Below are positions 8,125-17,545 of a DNA stretch of 64,000 bases, piece after piece. This stretch comes from CAYQIM01 sp964417555 (GTDB lineage: Bacteria > Pseudomonadota > Gammaproteobacteria > Diplorickettsiales > Diplorickettsiaceae): contig CAYQIM010000058.1 in NCBI GenBank assembly GCA_964417555.1, positions 36,855 through 100,854 of the forward strand. The letters run 5' to 3'. The first letter of the stretch is position 1. Each line of letters starts with the position of its first letter. The position numbers and the translations under genes are program-made. The notes under the pieces were generated by a model. It had not been told where the DNA came from. It ran no database searches and worked only from the letters and a program-made list of their open reading frames with translations.

Positions 8125-8330
8125 TATGTTTTGTGTGTTGCTAACGATCGCGTTGAGATCAAGGATTTAGTCTTTCAGGGTAATTATTTACCTTCGAGGG
8201 CTAATTAGCAAACTCAGCTTGTGGATCGGATAGGATGTCCACATCATTAGGATATGATGTTAGCAAGGATGCTACAGGGATGTCACCAACACAGATATAC
8301 CCCCTTGGGCCGTTTTACGGCCCTTTTTAT
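8125..8330 (+). ncRNA. CsrB/RsmY-type CsrA-sequestering sRNA (candidate)
   Basis: A non-coding stretch ends in a strong intrinsic terminator and has no plus-strand gene for 320 bases upstream. It contains seven GGA motifs (8163, 8223, 8228, 8233, 8250, 8267, 8278). Several sit in hairpin loops: a 7-bp perfect stem ACATCAT/ATGATGT around TAGGAT (8241-8260), TAGC/GCTA around AAGGAT (8261-8274), GTGGA/TCCAC enclosing two GGAs (8221-8242) and ACA/TGT around GGGA (8274-8283). AnGGA in loops is the CsrA/RsmA recognition signature, and such RNAs titrate CsrA away from target mRNAs. The 5' end is estimated. SRP RNA, 6S and RNase P signatures were not seen. Confidence 0.7.
8307..8330 (+). terminator. 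Intrinsic terminator of the GGA-rich RNA
   Basis: GGGCCGT/ACGGCCC, a 7-bp G/C-rich stem with a TTT loop (8307-8323), is followed by TTTTTATTTTT. Only the plus strand has the T-run, so it ends the sRNA and not comEC. Confidence 0.9.
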
Positions 8331-8387
8331 TTTTAGCATAAAAATATTCATTGTGATTTAGTTCGTTTTTTTAAGTACAAGCGGTAT

Positions 8388-10758
8388 TTAATTCCACCAA
8401 ATACGATGATATTTTTGGCGATAGGTTTCTATTTGTATCACGTTAGAATCAGGATTAGATTTTAACGTGATCGTCCCGTCGATGGCTGTGTTGTAAATTA
8501 GCGACTGTAAACGCTCATAACGCTTTAATACCACGGTATGAGGAAATTTAAACTGATTACGATAACCGCTTGGAAATAATGCAATAGCAGGCCGAACTTT
8601 ATTTAAAAATTCAATACTAGAAGAGGTTTTGCTGCCATGATGCGGCACTACTAAAATAGTACTGGCTAAATCATTGGCCTGATTAACTAAATAATTTTCA
8701 CCTTTCTTTTCGATATCCCCTGTTAATAAAATACTATGCATACGATTACTGATTTTTAATACACAGGAACTATCATTTCCTAAATACCTGTCATTGGCAG
8801 CCGGATACAGAATTTCAAATTTAACTTTATCCCATTGCCAACTTCTTTTTTCCTGACAAAACTCAGCGCGGCGCGGTAGAAATTTTTTTGGAATACTGCT
8901 AACAATATTTTCTACGCGCATTTGTTGTAAAAGACTGTTAGCACCGCCAATATGATCATTATCACCATGGCTTACCATCAACATATCAAGTTTTTGAATG
9001 CCTAATTTTTGCAAAAAAGGAAGTAAAACAACGCGGCCGGCATCAAAAGTCTGATTTGGACCCGTATCATAAACTAAACTATGATGTTGAGTTCGTACGA
9101 CTGTCGCCAGGCCTTGACCTACATCCAAAAGACTGAACCAAATCTCGCCATTTTTAGGTCCATCAGGTTTCCATAAAAACAAAGGTAATAGATAAAATAG
9201 ACTTAAGAAACGTCCTGGAAATCCTTGCGGGGCTAAAAGTAGTAAAAAACCTAATAGGCTTGAAATCAATATCCAAGGTGTTGCTATAAACGTTGTATAT
9301 TGCGTCCATCGTAGGGCAGATAGTATTGTTAATAGCTGCCACAATGAATCAAGTAACCGTGCAGTTAGCACTAACAAGCTGCTTCCCCAAGAGGGAATGA
9401 CTAATAGCATCAGGCTTGCCGCCAACGCCATCGGTAAAATAACAAACCCTATCGCTGGAATAGCTACTACATTTGCTACGAAACTTATCCAAGAAATTTG
9501 GTGAAAAAATAATAACGAGATAGGAATCAATCCCACGCCAACACTATATTGTATGTGTCCCCAAGTACGCCAGTTTTTTTCCGGCTGAATTCGACCTAAA
9601 ACAACATAAAGAATCACAGCCACCGCCGTGAATGAAAGCCAAAAACTAGCCGATAGCACTGAAAAAGGCGAATACACTAAAATAATCAGTAAAGCACAAT
9701 AAAATGCATATCCGGAAGCAAGATTTCGTCGACAGAGATTTGCCCACAAAAAACCAATAACATCAGCAAAGCTCGTTGTATAGGTAAAGCAAATCCAGCT
9801 AATGCGGCATAAAAAATAGCAAATACCATTGTCAATCCAGCTGAAACCTGTGACGCAGGAATAACAAGCACTGCATAAGGAATTCGACAATAAAAAAAAT
9901 GTGTTAAAAAATAAATAATGCCAGCAATAAAAGCGAGATGAAGACCAGAAATAGCAAATAAATGGTTAGTACCCGTACCACGCATCACTTGCCACTGTGC
10001 ATCGGTAATTCCATATCGCACCCCTGTAGTTAATGCGTTAATTAACCCCTGCAACGGATCATCTTTTAGTGATTTTTTTACACGATGGGTTATCTCCTCT
10101 CGCCAATGGTCAATAACGTAGTAAAAATTTGCCGCTTTAATTAAATGTGAAGGAAATCGATTGACAATATAACCCGTAGCTTGAATATTTTGTTGAAATA
10201 ATTCGGCTTGATAATCGAAACTACCTGGACTCCAAAATCCACGTGGCCGTTTTAACCGAATTGCAAATTGCCAAACCTCACCCTTTTGCAAGTAAAAATG
10301 TTTATTTATGTGACTATAGCGATAACCACTTAAACGAACCTTTAAAGGATAATGGATAGGATATTGGAACACACTTGAATTTTCAGTGGTACTTCTTGTT
10401 CGCAACACTTGCCGAAAACCCACTTGCGGCGAGGTTATATCTGTAATAAGGAAGTCAAAACGAATTTGTCGGGGCTGATATTCAGGAATGGAGACGATAA
10501 TTCCTGTTGCAAGCAATGTCTGCCCTTCAAGGATTTTAGGTAAACAGTGATACATTCGATGATGTGCAACTATCAAAGCCCACGAAAAACCAAAAAAACA
10601 AGCAACAATAAAGGTAATTAAAAAAGAGGCGCGCCGGCAAAAAAAATAACCCCAATACTGATGCCGATAAGCCACCCAGCTATTTGCAAGGGCAGCAAAT
10701 AAGAAAGACGTGTGAGTAATACCACACCAATTAAAAACCCAAGCGTCCAGCGGGCCAT
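8388..10758 (-). pseudogene. comEC: DNA-uptake channel ComEC/Rec2, broken by two frameshifts
   Basis: ComEC forms the inner-membrane channel that carries single-stranded DNA into the cell during transformation. Three frame segments add up to the whole protein. The start is MARWTLGFLIGVVLL (ATG at 10756-10758), then the DUF4131 region and competence membrane domain (LFAISGLHLAFIAG), then further helices and a metallo-beta-lactamase-like domain (LLDVGQGLATVV, MLMVSHGDNDHIGG, LVVPHHGSKTSSS). The frame breaks at an A6 run (10620-10625) and another A6 run (9748-9753). One extra base in each restores family-like sequence (PLFLITFIVAC; MLLVFLWANLCRR). It is probably non-functional unless the indels are sequencing errors. 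Confidence 0.85.
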
Positions 10759-10843
10759 CTTCTTTTTTTATTCTACAGTTATTTTTTTAAACTTTACGCG
10801 AGTTATGCATTGACGTAAAGAATAAATTTACAGTTGGAATTAA

Positions 10844-11007
10844 TTAGAAAGGATGTAATAAATTTAAGAATGTATTTTCTCAGTGCTAGGACGAGAAAAT
10901 ACATTATTTTTCGAGTAACACAACAGAGCATACATTAAGTATATAAAATTAGCGAAACACAAAAAAACTATATTTTTTGATCGTCATCGTACATTAAGAC
11001 GTTCTAA
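10844..11007 (+). repeat. Dispersed palindromic repeat, copy 2
   Basis: It starts TTAGAAAGGATGT and ends ACGTTCTAA, the inverse type. The core GTGCTAGGACGAGA...TTTTTCGAGTAACACAACAGAGCATAC...GCGAAACAC and GATCGTCATCGT match the copies at 17546 and 39625. The terminal TTAG read on the minus strand supplies the TAG stop codon of pit at 11004-11006. Confidence 0.75.
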
Positions 11008-12014
11008 CTTATACCTACTTTAAAAAATGTTTCTATCGCCATAACGGCCGCCGCCACAAATCCGGCAGCAGGAATAGTAAGTATCCATGCCCAAATAATA
11101 CGTCGTACAGTTGGCCAGTGGGTATTTAGCCAACCATTGCTTGTCCCTACACCAAGGATAGCACCCGTTACAGTATGGGTTGTTGAAACAGGAATACCTA
11201 AATCGGTTGCCGCAAATAAAGTTAATGCGGCTCCCGTTGCCGCACAACCACCACTTAAAGGTGTCAATTGTGTAAGTTTGCTGCCCATGGTATGAATGAT
11301 GCGCCAGCCTCCCATCAGCGTTCCTAAACCCATAATAAAGTTACAAGAAATAACAACCCAAAAGGGAACATAAAAGTGCCCGTTTAAAAGACCTGTTGAA
11401 AATAATAATACAGCAACAATACCCATGGTCTTTTGTGCATCGTTACCACCGTGACCTAAACTAAGTAAAGCTCCAGCAACAAATTGCGCACGTTTAGCCC
11501 ACCGTTCGGCTTTAATAGAATTAACATCCTTTAGTAAGAAATCTGCAATTTTTATCAGCATCCAGCTGATTAATAACCCTAGTACAGGAGATAAAACAAT
11601 AGCAATCAATACGGGTAATAAACCATGCCAATTTAAAACACCCCAACCACCGCCTACAACGGCTGCCCCCACTAATCCACCGATTAAGCCATGAGAGGAA
11701 CTAGAAGGTAAGCCTAAAAACCAGGTTAAAAGATTCCAAATGATAGCACCAATAAGTGCAGCAAAAATAATATAAGGCGTAACGATATGAGGCTCAACTA
11801 AGCCTGATCCAATCGTAGTTGCCACATTGAGATGAAAAAATAAAAAAGCAATGAAATTAAAGAAGGCCGCCCATAAAACTGCTGTAAAAGGCTTTAAAAC
11901 TTTTGTCGCCACCATAATAGCAACAGAATTAGCCGCATCATGAAATCCATTGATAAAATCAAATGTAAACGCTAAAAAGACAACAAAATAGATAAATACC
12001 AAAGTACTGGTCAT
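11004..12014 (-). CDS. pit: PiT-family inorganic phosphate transporter
   Basis: A low-affinity phosphate:cation symporter of the inner membrane. The duplicated PiT signature is present: FDFINGFHDAANSVA near the N-terminus and SLGHGGNDAQKTMG in the middle, plus LPSSSSHGLIGGLVG and GIPVSTTHT. About ten hydrophobic segments can be counted in 336 residues, the size of the short bacterial forms. The DUF47 (PhoU-like) partner gene often found upstream is absent. The TAG stop codon belongs to the end of a dispersed repeat. A TTGACA-containing promoter lies 120-150 bases upstream. Confidence 0.93.
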   Translation of the reverse strand: MTSTLVFIYFVVFLAFTFDFINGFHDAANSVAIMVATKVLKPFTAVLWAAFFNFIAFLFFHLNVATTIGSGLVEPHIVTPYIIFAALIGAIIWNLLTWFLGLPSSSSHGLIGGLVGAAVVGGGWGVLNWHGLLPVLIAIVLSPVLGLLISWMLIKIADFLLKDVNSIKAERWAKRAQFVAGALLSLGHGGNDAQKTMGIVAVLLFSTGLLNGHFYVPFWVVISCNFIMGLGTLMGGWRIIHTMGSKLTQLTPLSGGCAATGAALTLFAATDLGIPVSTTHTVTGAILGVGTSNGWLNTHWPTVRRIIWAWILTIPAAGFVAAAVMAIETFFKVGIS

Positions 12015-12135
12015 TTAACGCTGTTTTCCCATCGCTAAAGTCATAACCCAGTATACACGACGTTGATAAGCACCGCACATCATTTGGTTTAAACCAAACT
12101 TACACCCAAGTTGAAGAATGGCAAAAGGCTTTTGT

Positions 12136-12166
12136 ATTTTATGCATTTACTTTTATATCCTGTCAA
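12136..12166 (-). promoter_or_regulatory. Probable sigma70 promoter of pit
   Basis: On the minus strand a perfect -35 TTGACA (12161-12166) is followed by CATAAA at 17-base spacing or TAAAAT at 19 bases. It predicts an untranslated leader of about 115 bases before the pit ATG at 12014. Confidence 0.4.
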
Positions 12167-12256
12167 ATCCTATATTACTTGTTTAAAATTCTATTTCCTT
12201 AGACTATTTGCTTTAACATACTATTACCCCATGAAAAAATCGATAGGATATGAACT

Positions 12257-13393
12257 ATGTTATCTCTAACTGAACTCACACAGCAACTTATTGCTTACCC
12301 TTCTGTAACACCTAAAGATGCAGGTTGTCAAACTCTGCTGAGTCAGCATTTACAGGATTTAGGCTTTGGAATTGAACACTTACCGTTTGGAGATGTCAAT
12401 AATTTCTGGGCGAGACGAGGGGGAAAAGGCCCATTATTTGTTTTTGCGGGACATACCGACGTTGTTCCATCAGGCCCTTTAGAGAAATGGGACACGCCTC
12501 CTTTTGAACCAAACATCCGAAATGGTTTTCTTTATGGACGCGGTAGTGCGGATATGAAAGGCAGTCTTGCTGCCATGCTTGTAGCCTGTGAAAAATTTAT
12601 CACCCAACATCCTAATCATTTCGGTTCTATCGCTTGGTTGATTACTAGCGATGAAGAAGGCCCTAGTGTTGATGGCACAGCAAAAGTGGTAGCAACATTA
12701 AAAAAGAGGAATGAAACTATTGATTATTGTTTAGTAGGAGAACCTACTTGCGAAAAAAAATTAGGTGATACATTAAAAATAGGTCGGCGCGGATCGTTAT
12801 CAGGCCATTTGATCATACAAGGAAAACAAGGCCATATTGCGTATCCGCACTTAGCTAAAAATCCTATTCATCACTTTGCTCCCATTCTCACTGAATTACT
12901 CAACACATCATGGGATAACAATACAACTCACCCCGAATTCCAAGCAACGAGTTTTCAGATTTCTAACATTCACGCGGGTACGGGAGCAGGCAATGTTATT
13001 CCAGACAATTTAGAGGTTAAGTTTAACTTCCGTTATTCGCCAGTAACCAGTAGTGAAAAATTACAAGAAAGAGTCGAGCACTTACTAAAAAAACAGGGTG
13101 TGGATTATACACTTGATTGGTTACCTGGAGGAGGTAAACCGTTCCTCAGTTCTACAGGTCAATTACGTAGCCATGCAATTTCGGCCATAAAAGAAATTAC
13201 CGGTATATCCCCTACTGTTTCTACAACAGGGGGTATTTCTGATGCACGCTTTATCGCCAATGAAAAAACCGAAGTCGTCGAATTTGGGCCTTGCAATCGT
13301 AGCATTCATCAAATCAACGAATGTGTTTCGATTGCCGAATTAGAACAACTCGCCTTAATCTACGAACTCCTGTTAAAAAAAATATTACTCTAA
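12257..13393 (+). CDS. dapE: Succinyl-diaminopimelate desuccinylase
   Basis: DapE removes succinate from N-succinyl-LL-diaminopimelate in the lysine/meso-DAP pathway, which supplies peptidoglycan. It is an M20-family di-zinc enzyme. The motifs VFAGHTDVVPSGP (metal-binding His and catalytic Asp), GRGSADMKG, TSDEEGPSVDGT (Glu-Glu) and EFGPCNRSIHQINECV near the C-terminus (metal-binding His) are all present. At 378 residues it is full length. The ATG follows a plausible AGGATAT ribosome-binding site. No obvious operon partner. Confidence 0.96.
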   Translation: MLSLTELTQQLIAYPSVTPKDAGCQTLLSQHLQDLGFGIEHLPFGDVNNFWARRGGKGPLFVFAGHTDVVPSGPLEKWDTPPFEPNIRNGFLYGRGSADMKGSLAAMLVACEKFITQHPNHFGSIAWLITSDEEGPSVDGTAKVVATLKKRNETIDYCLVGEPTCEKKLGDTLKIGRRGSLSGHLIIQGKQGHIAYPHLAKNPIHHFAPILTELLNTSWDNNTTHPEFQATSFQISNIHAGTGAGNVIPDNLEVKFNFRYSPVTSSEKLQERVEHLLKKQGVDYTLDWLPGGGKPFLSSTGQLRSHAISAIKEITGISPTVSTTGGISDARFIANEKTEVVEFGPCNRSIHQINECVSIAELEQLALIYELLLKKILL

Positions 13394-13477
13394 TCCTAAT
13401 CCAAACCTACAAACTATCGCTTTTAAGCTAACTGGGGGTTAAATCCAGACGCAGTTCCCTCCCCAAGGTTGCTTTTA

Positions 13478-13596
13478 TGAAGTAGGAATTGATGTCGTCA
13501 ACAAGGCAAAAATAGTGAGGAAAGCGGAGTTGACACGAAGTCAATGAGCATTTTCGAACTATTTTTAACGCCGTTGATGGCATCAAGTACACTTCA
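13478..13596. repeat. Imperfect 119-bp palindrome related to the dispersed repeat
   Basis: The two halves are self-complementary: TGAAGT...TTGATGTCGTCAAC...AAAAATAGT...GAGTTGAC on the left pairs with GTCAATGAG...ACTATTTTTAACG...GTTGATGGCATCAA...ACTTCA on the right. The apex GCGGAGTTGACACGAAGTCAATGAGC has the same layout as the CGGAG-stem-TGAG apex of the dispersed repeats, with different arms. It fills the gap after dapE. Confidence 0.6.
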
Positions 13597-13609
13597 GAAA
13601 TGCAAGCTA

Positions 13610-13633
13610 AAAAAAAGCAGCCATCAGGCTGCT
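13610..13633 (-). terminator. Terminator of the L,D-transpeptidase-like gene
   Basis: On the minus strand AGCAGCC/GGCTGCT forms a 7-bp stem with a 4-base loop (13616-13633), followed by a run of T (complement of the A-run at 13609-13615). It lies just beyond the stop codon of the gene ending at 13653. Confidence 0.8.
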
Positions 13634-13652
13634 TTCTACTTAGTTTATGTAG

Positions 13653-14327
13653 TTATGAAAGGAACTGAGATTTCGATAACCAAGATGGATCGGGATAATA
13701 AGCAAAAACAAGCGTCCCGTTCTTAATCGTATGGATTAAGGAATCGGCAATCTTCGGATCGACTGCGAAACAACCCCAGCTTCTTCCTAAGCGACCGTGC
13801 GCTTGAGCAAATTGTGCTGTTGCGTAATCGGCTCTATGGAAAACGATATCACGGGATTCCGCCCTATCATTAAATCCTTTCTCTAAACCTTTTACCCTTA
13901 ATGAATTACCGTGTTTACCATCATAGGTCGACTCGGTTAAAAATACACCTAAACTTGACTCCAAACTTCCTGGACTGTCAGAAAAGGCATGAGCATAGTT
14001 GCCACCACTATTTTGTCCGTGAGCAACATAATCGTTGAAAAGGACGGTGTGGCTCTTTAAATCTAATACCCAAAGTCGTCGGGCAGTGGATGGCTTCGTA
14101 TAGTCAACAATCGTTAAAATCTGCTGATTATCTAAACCTTTTTGCCTTGCCTTGGAATAAGCCTCTAAACCTAGCTGCAAAGCCTTGGGGTTAAGCCCAG
14201 GGGCTTTGCTGTGGAATTGTTCTACCTCATTCTGTACGCTTAGATCATTTGTAGGACTAGCGCTTACAGCTATAGTAAAAAGACCACTGGCTAAGAGTAA
14301 TAAACTCGTTATTTTTTTAAATATCAC
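13653..14327 (-). CDS. Secreted murein L,D-transpeptidase-like protein (YkuD_2 type)
   Basis: A 224-residue exported protein with a signal peptide of about 23 residues (LLLLASGLFTIAVSASP). The catalytic domain resembles PF13645 (YkuD_2): LWVLDLKSHTVLFNDYVAHG, SSLGVFLTESTYDGKHG, IVFHRADYAT and GRLGRSWGCFAVDP, where His and Cys are the expected catalytic residues. It probably acts on peptidoglycan cross-links in the periplasm. The GTG start at 14325-14327 is supported by a very strong GAGGAGGAGG ribosome-binding site. Transcription ends at the hairpin just downstream. The exact reaction is not known for this subfamily. Confidence 0.85.
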   Translation of the reverse strand: MIFKKITSLLLLASGLFTIAVSASPTNDLSVQNEVEQFHSKAPGLNPKALQLGLEAYSKARQKGLDNQQILTIVDYTKPSTARRLWVLDLKSHTVLFNDYVAHGQNSGGNYAHAFSDSPGSLESSLGVFLTESTYDGKHGNSLRVKGLEKGFNDRAESRDIVFHRADYATAQFAQAHGRLGRSWGCFAVDPKIADSLIHTIKNGTLVFAYYPDPSWLSKSQFLS

Positions 14328-14502
14328 TATAATAACCTCCTCCTCGCTATGTAAGCAAAAGGAAGCACTATTATAGCATAATTAGTACAAAAAATGTACG
14401 ATTTTAACCCTCAAAAAGTCTAAAAAGGCTTACACGGGATTTATACAGAAATGAAGGCAACGTGGGTTTAAGAACGAAACTGCTTTCCACAATCCCTACT
14501 TT

Positions 14503-15084
14503 TTAGCCTTTATAAGCTCTTAAGGCTGAAAAAAACTCGGGGGAATTTAACTTAAGTGTATCAAAAATCTGAGTAGCCTTACCCCAAGCTTGCTCTAAAT
14601 CTATACTTTCTAAAACAAGCTGATAACCTTTCTCAAGATTAGGTACGCTTCCCCAGCCATGGATATAGAACATACCGAGTAAACGACGTGCCAAGGGATA
14701 ATTTTGTTCATCGGCTGCTCTTAAATAAACAAGCGATTCTTCAAAAAAAGACTGGGCATACGCTTTAGGTTTATTCGTATTATAGAGCGGATTTTTCGCT
14801 AAATCCTGCCAAAACTTTCCGTAGTTTAATAAACGCTCACCTAACATGTATTGGGCTTTCGCGTCTTGAAAACTAGCCAATACCCTATAACACTCTAAAG
14901 CATGGAATTCTGCAAAAGGTAAATCTTTATCGAAACGATGATTATCGTAAAAACTAGCCATGGCATAAAAAGCCTGGCTTAACGCTTTAAGCTTAACATC
15001 CGATCCTTCTTGTTCATAAAATCCGTGTAATCTATGAAGTTTCTTTTGTAAGCGTCTAAATTTAAATTTTTGCAAACAATTCAT
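14503..15084 (-). CDS. Sel1/TPR-like helical protein of unknown function
   Basis: The 193 residues are mostly helical and contain Sel1-like repeats: AKAQYMLGERLLNYG and YPLARRLLGMFYIHGWG, each pairing a small-residue helix with a Gly turn. The N-terminus is basic (KFKFRRLQKKLHRLHGFY). No signal peptide or membrane segment. Sel1 repeats mediate protein contacts and are frequent in Legionella and Coxiella effectors, but they are also found in ordinary bacterial proteins, so no function is claimed. No clear ribosome-binding site precedes the ATG. It lies alone between the transpeptidase-like gene and the basic protein gene. Confidence 0.7.
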   Translation of the reverse strand: MNCLQKFKFRRLQKKLHRLHGFYEQEGSDVKLKALSQAFYAMASFYDNHRFDKDLPFAEFHALECYRVLASFQDAKAQYMLGERLLNYGKFWQDLAKNPLYNTNKPKAYAQSFFEESLVYLRAADEQNYPLARRLLGMFYIHGWGSVPNLEKGYQLVLESIDLEQAWGKATQIFDTLKLNSPEFFSALRAYKG

Positions 15085-15139
15085 AAATTATTAGTTATTT
15101 AGAGATGCTGTTAGTATTCCTACCCAACAGCATATTTCT

Positions 15140-15538
15140 CTATTTCATTTTTCGTAGTCGACCACGTTTTCTCATACCTGTCCCTTTGTTAGCTACGCTA
15201 GGCTGCGAGGACCTACCGCGTCGTCCTATCATCATTCGCTGCGAAGCTTTGGAAATTTTTTTTCCAAACTTAGCTTTTGCAATGGCTAATGCTTTATAAT
15301 TGGCTTCCATTCTTTTACTCTCGCTTTTAACCACTTTTTCCAACGCTCTTTGATAAGCCTCCTGTGTAGCAACCTTCAACCTTTCTTTAAAATCAGCCTT
15401 GAGCAAAGCAATTTTAGTTCGTAAAGCTTTATGAACCGCACGAGCGTTTTGCGCTGCCTTATTACGTTGCATTTTCTTAGCTGCACTTAAAGGTGGTCTG
15501 CCCCGTTTCTTTTTTATTGATGTTGTAGAAGTTGTCAT
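15140..15538 (-). CDS. Very basic AT-hook-like protein, possible nucleoid protein
   Basis: The 132 residues are strongly basic. Near the N-terminus KKKRGRPPLS is a good match to the AT-hook core (RGRP flanked by basic residues), which binds the minor groove of AT-rich DNA. The middle (about residues 25-95) is an Ala/Lys-rich helix, and the C-terminus is another basic patch (GMRKRGRLRKMK). A ribosome-binding site AAGGAAAT precedes the ATG. Histone H1-like lysine-rich proteins condense DNA in Coxiella small-cell variants; a similar role, or a secreted effector acting on host chromatin, are both possible. I cannot assign it to a named family. Confidence 0.7.
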   Translation of the reverse strand: MTTSTTSIKKKRGRPPLSAAKKMQRNKAAQNARAVHKALRTKIALLKADFKERLKVATQEAYQRALEKVVKSESKRMEANYKALAIAKAKFGKKISKASQRMMIGRRGRSSQPSVANKGTGMRKRGRLRKMK

Positions 15539-16032
15539 AATTTTAATTTCCTTTTGTTAAGGTAAGTAGAATAGAAATTAGCGTACTCCTGCATAAAAAA
15601 TTAAATGCCTGTTTTATATTATTTATAAGAACCGTACAAAACAGCACTATTAATATATTTATTATATATAATTTTCTTTGAATTCAGCAACAGTTTAATT
15701 AATAAATACCCGAATTTCTAAGCAAACTACACTATTTTGAATGCAGTAGAACGCATTATTCGTTGTTTTCGTGCTAGCCTTAAACAAAATTTTTATTTTG
15801 TTTGTAGTGCACGACGCCGGCTTTTCGTGTAAAGCTATATACATAAACTATGTATGGGCATCTATTTAGCTTTTTTCAAGAGAAACCTAATCATTTTACC
15901 CCGCACTTTTCTTAGATAATCCGACTACCTTTGAATAGGGGTGCTTTATTTATGTGACCGGTTTTTTTATGGGGAGCATTTCTCCCCTTAGTTAAGAATC
16001 TTCTCACGCGGAATTTAGATTAATTTACAGTT
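15539..16032. other. Long AT-rich intergenic region with hairpins
   Basis: No gene seen. It contains an AT-only hairpin (arms AAACAAAAT/ATTTTGTTT, 15782-15803) and a GGGGAG/CTCCCC hairpin with a 5-base loop (15971-15987) about 45 bases beyond the gltA stop. The latter could protect or end the gltA transcript but lacks a T-run on the minus strand. Promoter elements of the AT-hook gene must lie in 15540-15680. Confidence 0.5.
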
Positions 16033-17313
16033 TCAAGTACGAACAGTATAATCTCGTTGTGTTTCACCACAATATAATTGGCGTGGCCTTGCAATACGGC
16101 GCTTAGGATCGGCTATCATCTCCTCCCAATGTGAAACCCAACCCACGGTGCGTGCTAGAGCAAAAATAACAGTAAACATATTCGTCGGAATTCCTAACGC
16201 ACTTAAGGTAATTCCTGAATAGAAATCAACATTCGGATATAATTTCTTTTCAACAAAATAAGGATCTTCTAAGGCAATCTTTTCTAAAGCCATAGCTAGC
16301 TTAAACAAAGGCTGTTCTTTTTGCCCCGTTTCTTCTAATACATCATGACAAGTTTCTTTCATTACCTTCGCTCTAGGGTCATAATTTTTATATACACGAT
16401 GACCAAAACCCATTAATCTAAAAGGATCATTGGGATCTTTTGCCCTTTTAATATATTGGTTAATATGAGCAATATCGCCGATTTCATGCAACATCGTTAA
16501 ACAAGCTTCGTTAGCACCTCCATGGGCAGGTCCCCATAACGCCGCAATCCCTGCTGAAATACAAGCATAAGGATTAGCTCCCGTTGAACCTGCAAGCCTT
16601 ACTGTCGAAGTTGAGGCATTTTGTTCGTGATCGGCATGTAAAATAAAAATTTTATCTAAAGCCTTTGCTAAAACAGAATTTGTTTTTTTTTCTTCGGTAG
16701 GTACACCAAACATCATATGCAGAAAATTTTCAGCATAGTTTAAATCATTGGCGGGATACATAAAGGGCAAGCCGGTAGAATACTTGTAACACATGGCGGC
16801 CAAGGTAGGCATTTTAGCAATTAAACGTAAAGCAGCTAATTCCCTATGGGCTTTATTATTAATATCTAATGAATCGTGATAAAAAGCAGATAAAGCCCCT
16901 ACAACCCCGACCATAATTGCCATCGGATGAGCGTCTCTACGAAATCCATTAAAAAAATGACGTAATTGCTCATGAACCATTGTGTGATTATTGATTTGCT
17001 TATTAAACTCAGCTTTTTCTGCCACGGTTGGTCGTTCACCCTTCAATAATAAATAAGCCACTTCAACAAAATCCGCTCTCTCGGCAAGTTGTTCGATAGG
17101 ATAGCCCCGATAAAGCAATTGTCCCTTCTCACCATCAATAAACGTTATTTTAGAAGCACAAGCCGCTGTCGACAAAAATCCAGGATCAAACGTAAACACA
17201 TTATTTTTTGCTAATTGAGTCACATCAATAACATCGGTGCCTAATGTACCTTTATAAACAGGCAATTCGATAGGAGACAAATTTTTAATAGTCAATGTTG
17301 TAGACTGGGTCAT
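16033..17313 (-). CDS. gltA: Citrate synthase
   Basis: It condenses oxaloacetate and acetyl-CoA into citrate, the entry step of the TCA cycle. At 426 residues it is the hexameric, type II bacterial size. Visible motifs include GQLLYRGYPIEQLA, ILHADHEQNASTSTVRLAGS with the substrate-binding His, ALWGPAHGGANEACL, and FGHRVYKNYDPRA with the catalytic His. The catalytic Asp lies in VDFYSGI near the C-terminus. The leader between gltA and rluC holds a 147-bp repeat element. Confidence 0.97.
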   Translation of the reverse strand: MTQSTTLTIKNLSPIELPVYKGTLGTDVIDVTQLAKNNVFTFDPGFLSTAACASKITFIDGEKGQLLYRGYPIEQLAERADFVEVAYLLLKGERPTVAEKAEFNKQINNHTMVHEQLRHFFNGFRRDAHPMAIMVGVVGALSAFYHDSLDINNKAHRELAALRLIAKMPTLAAMCYKYSTGLPFMYPANDLNYAENFLHMMFGVPTEEKKTNSVLAKALDKIFILHADHEQNASTSTVRLAGSTGANPYACISAGIAALWGPAHGGANEACLTMLHEIGDIAHINQYIKRAKDPNDPFRLMGFGHRVYKNYDPRAKVMKETCHDVLEETGQKEQPLFKLAMALEKIALEDPYFVEKKLYPNVDFYSGITLSALGIPTNMFTVIFALARTVGWVSHWEEMIADPKRRIARPRQLYCGETQRDYTVRT

Positions 17314-17545
17314 AATGGCCTCTATAATTATAAGTTAACCGCATTGGGTTAATAGGACGGTCGTCCCTACTGTCCCTACGCTAGGATAGTCATAGTAAGA
17401 GATATTTCCTTGCACCTCGTTAATACCGGCACGCTCCCTAACGCTATCCATTATCCCAAAGAATCAGCAAGCGTCCTCAATTATACAATAGCGTCAAAAT
17501 AGTTGATTCCCACTTTAATACTAAATTAAAATTTTTATCAAACTA

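Noticed and set aside
12015..12146. 43-codon minus-strand frame whose stop abuts the pit start codon, a possible leader peptide
   Set aside because: The probable -10 box of the pit promoter overlaps its ATG, so a transcript would start inside it; the peptide has no recognisable content.
15971..15987. GGGGAG/CTCCCC hairpin after gltA as a terminator
   Set aside because: The stem is good but no T-run follows on either transcript strand; kept only as a hairpin in the intergenic note.
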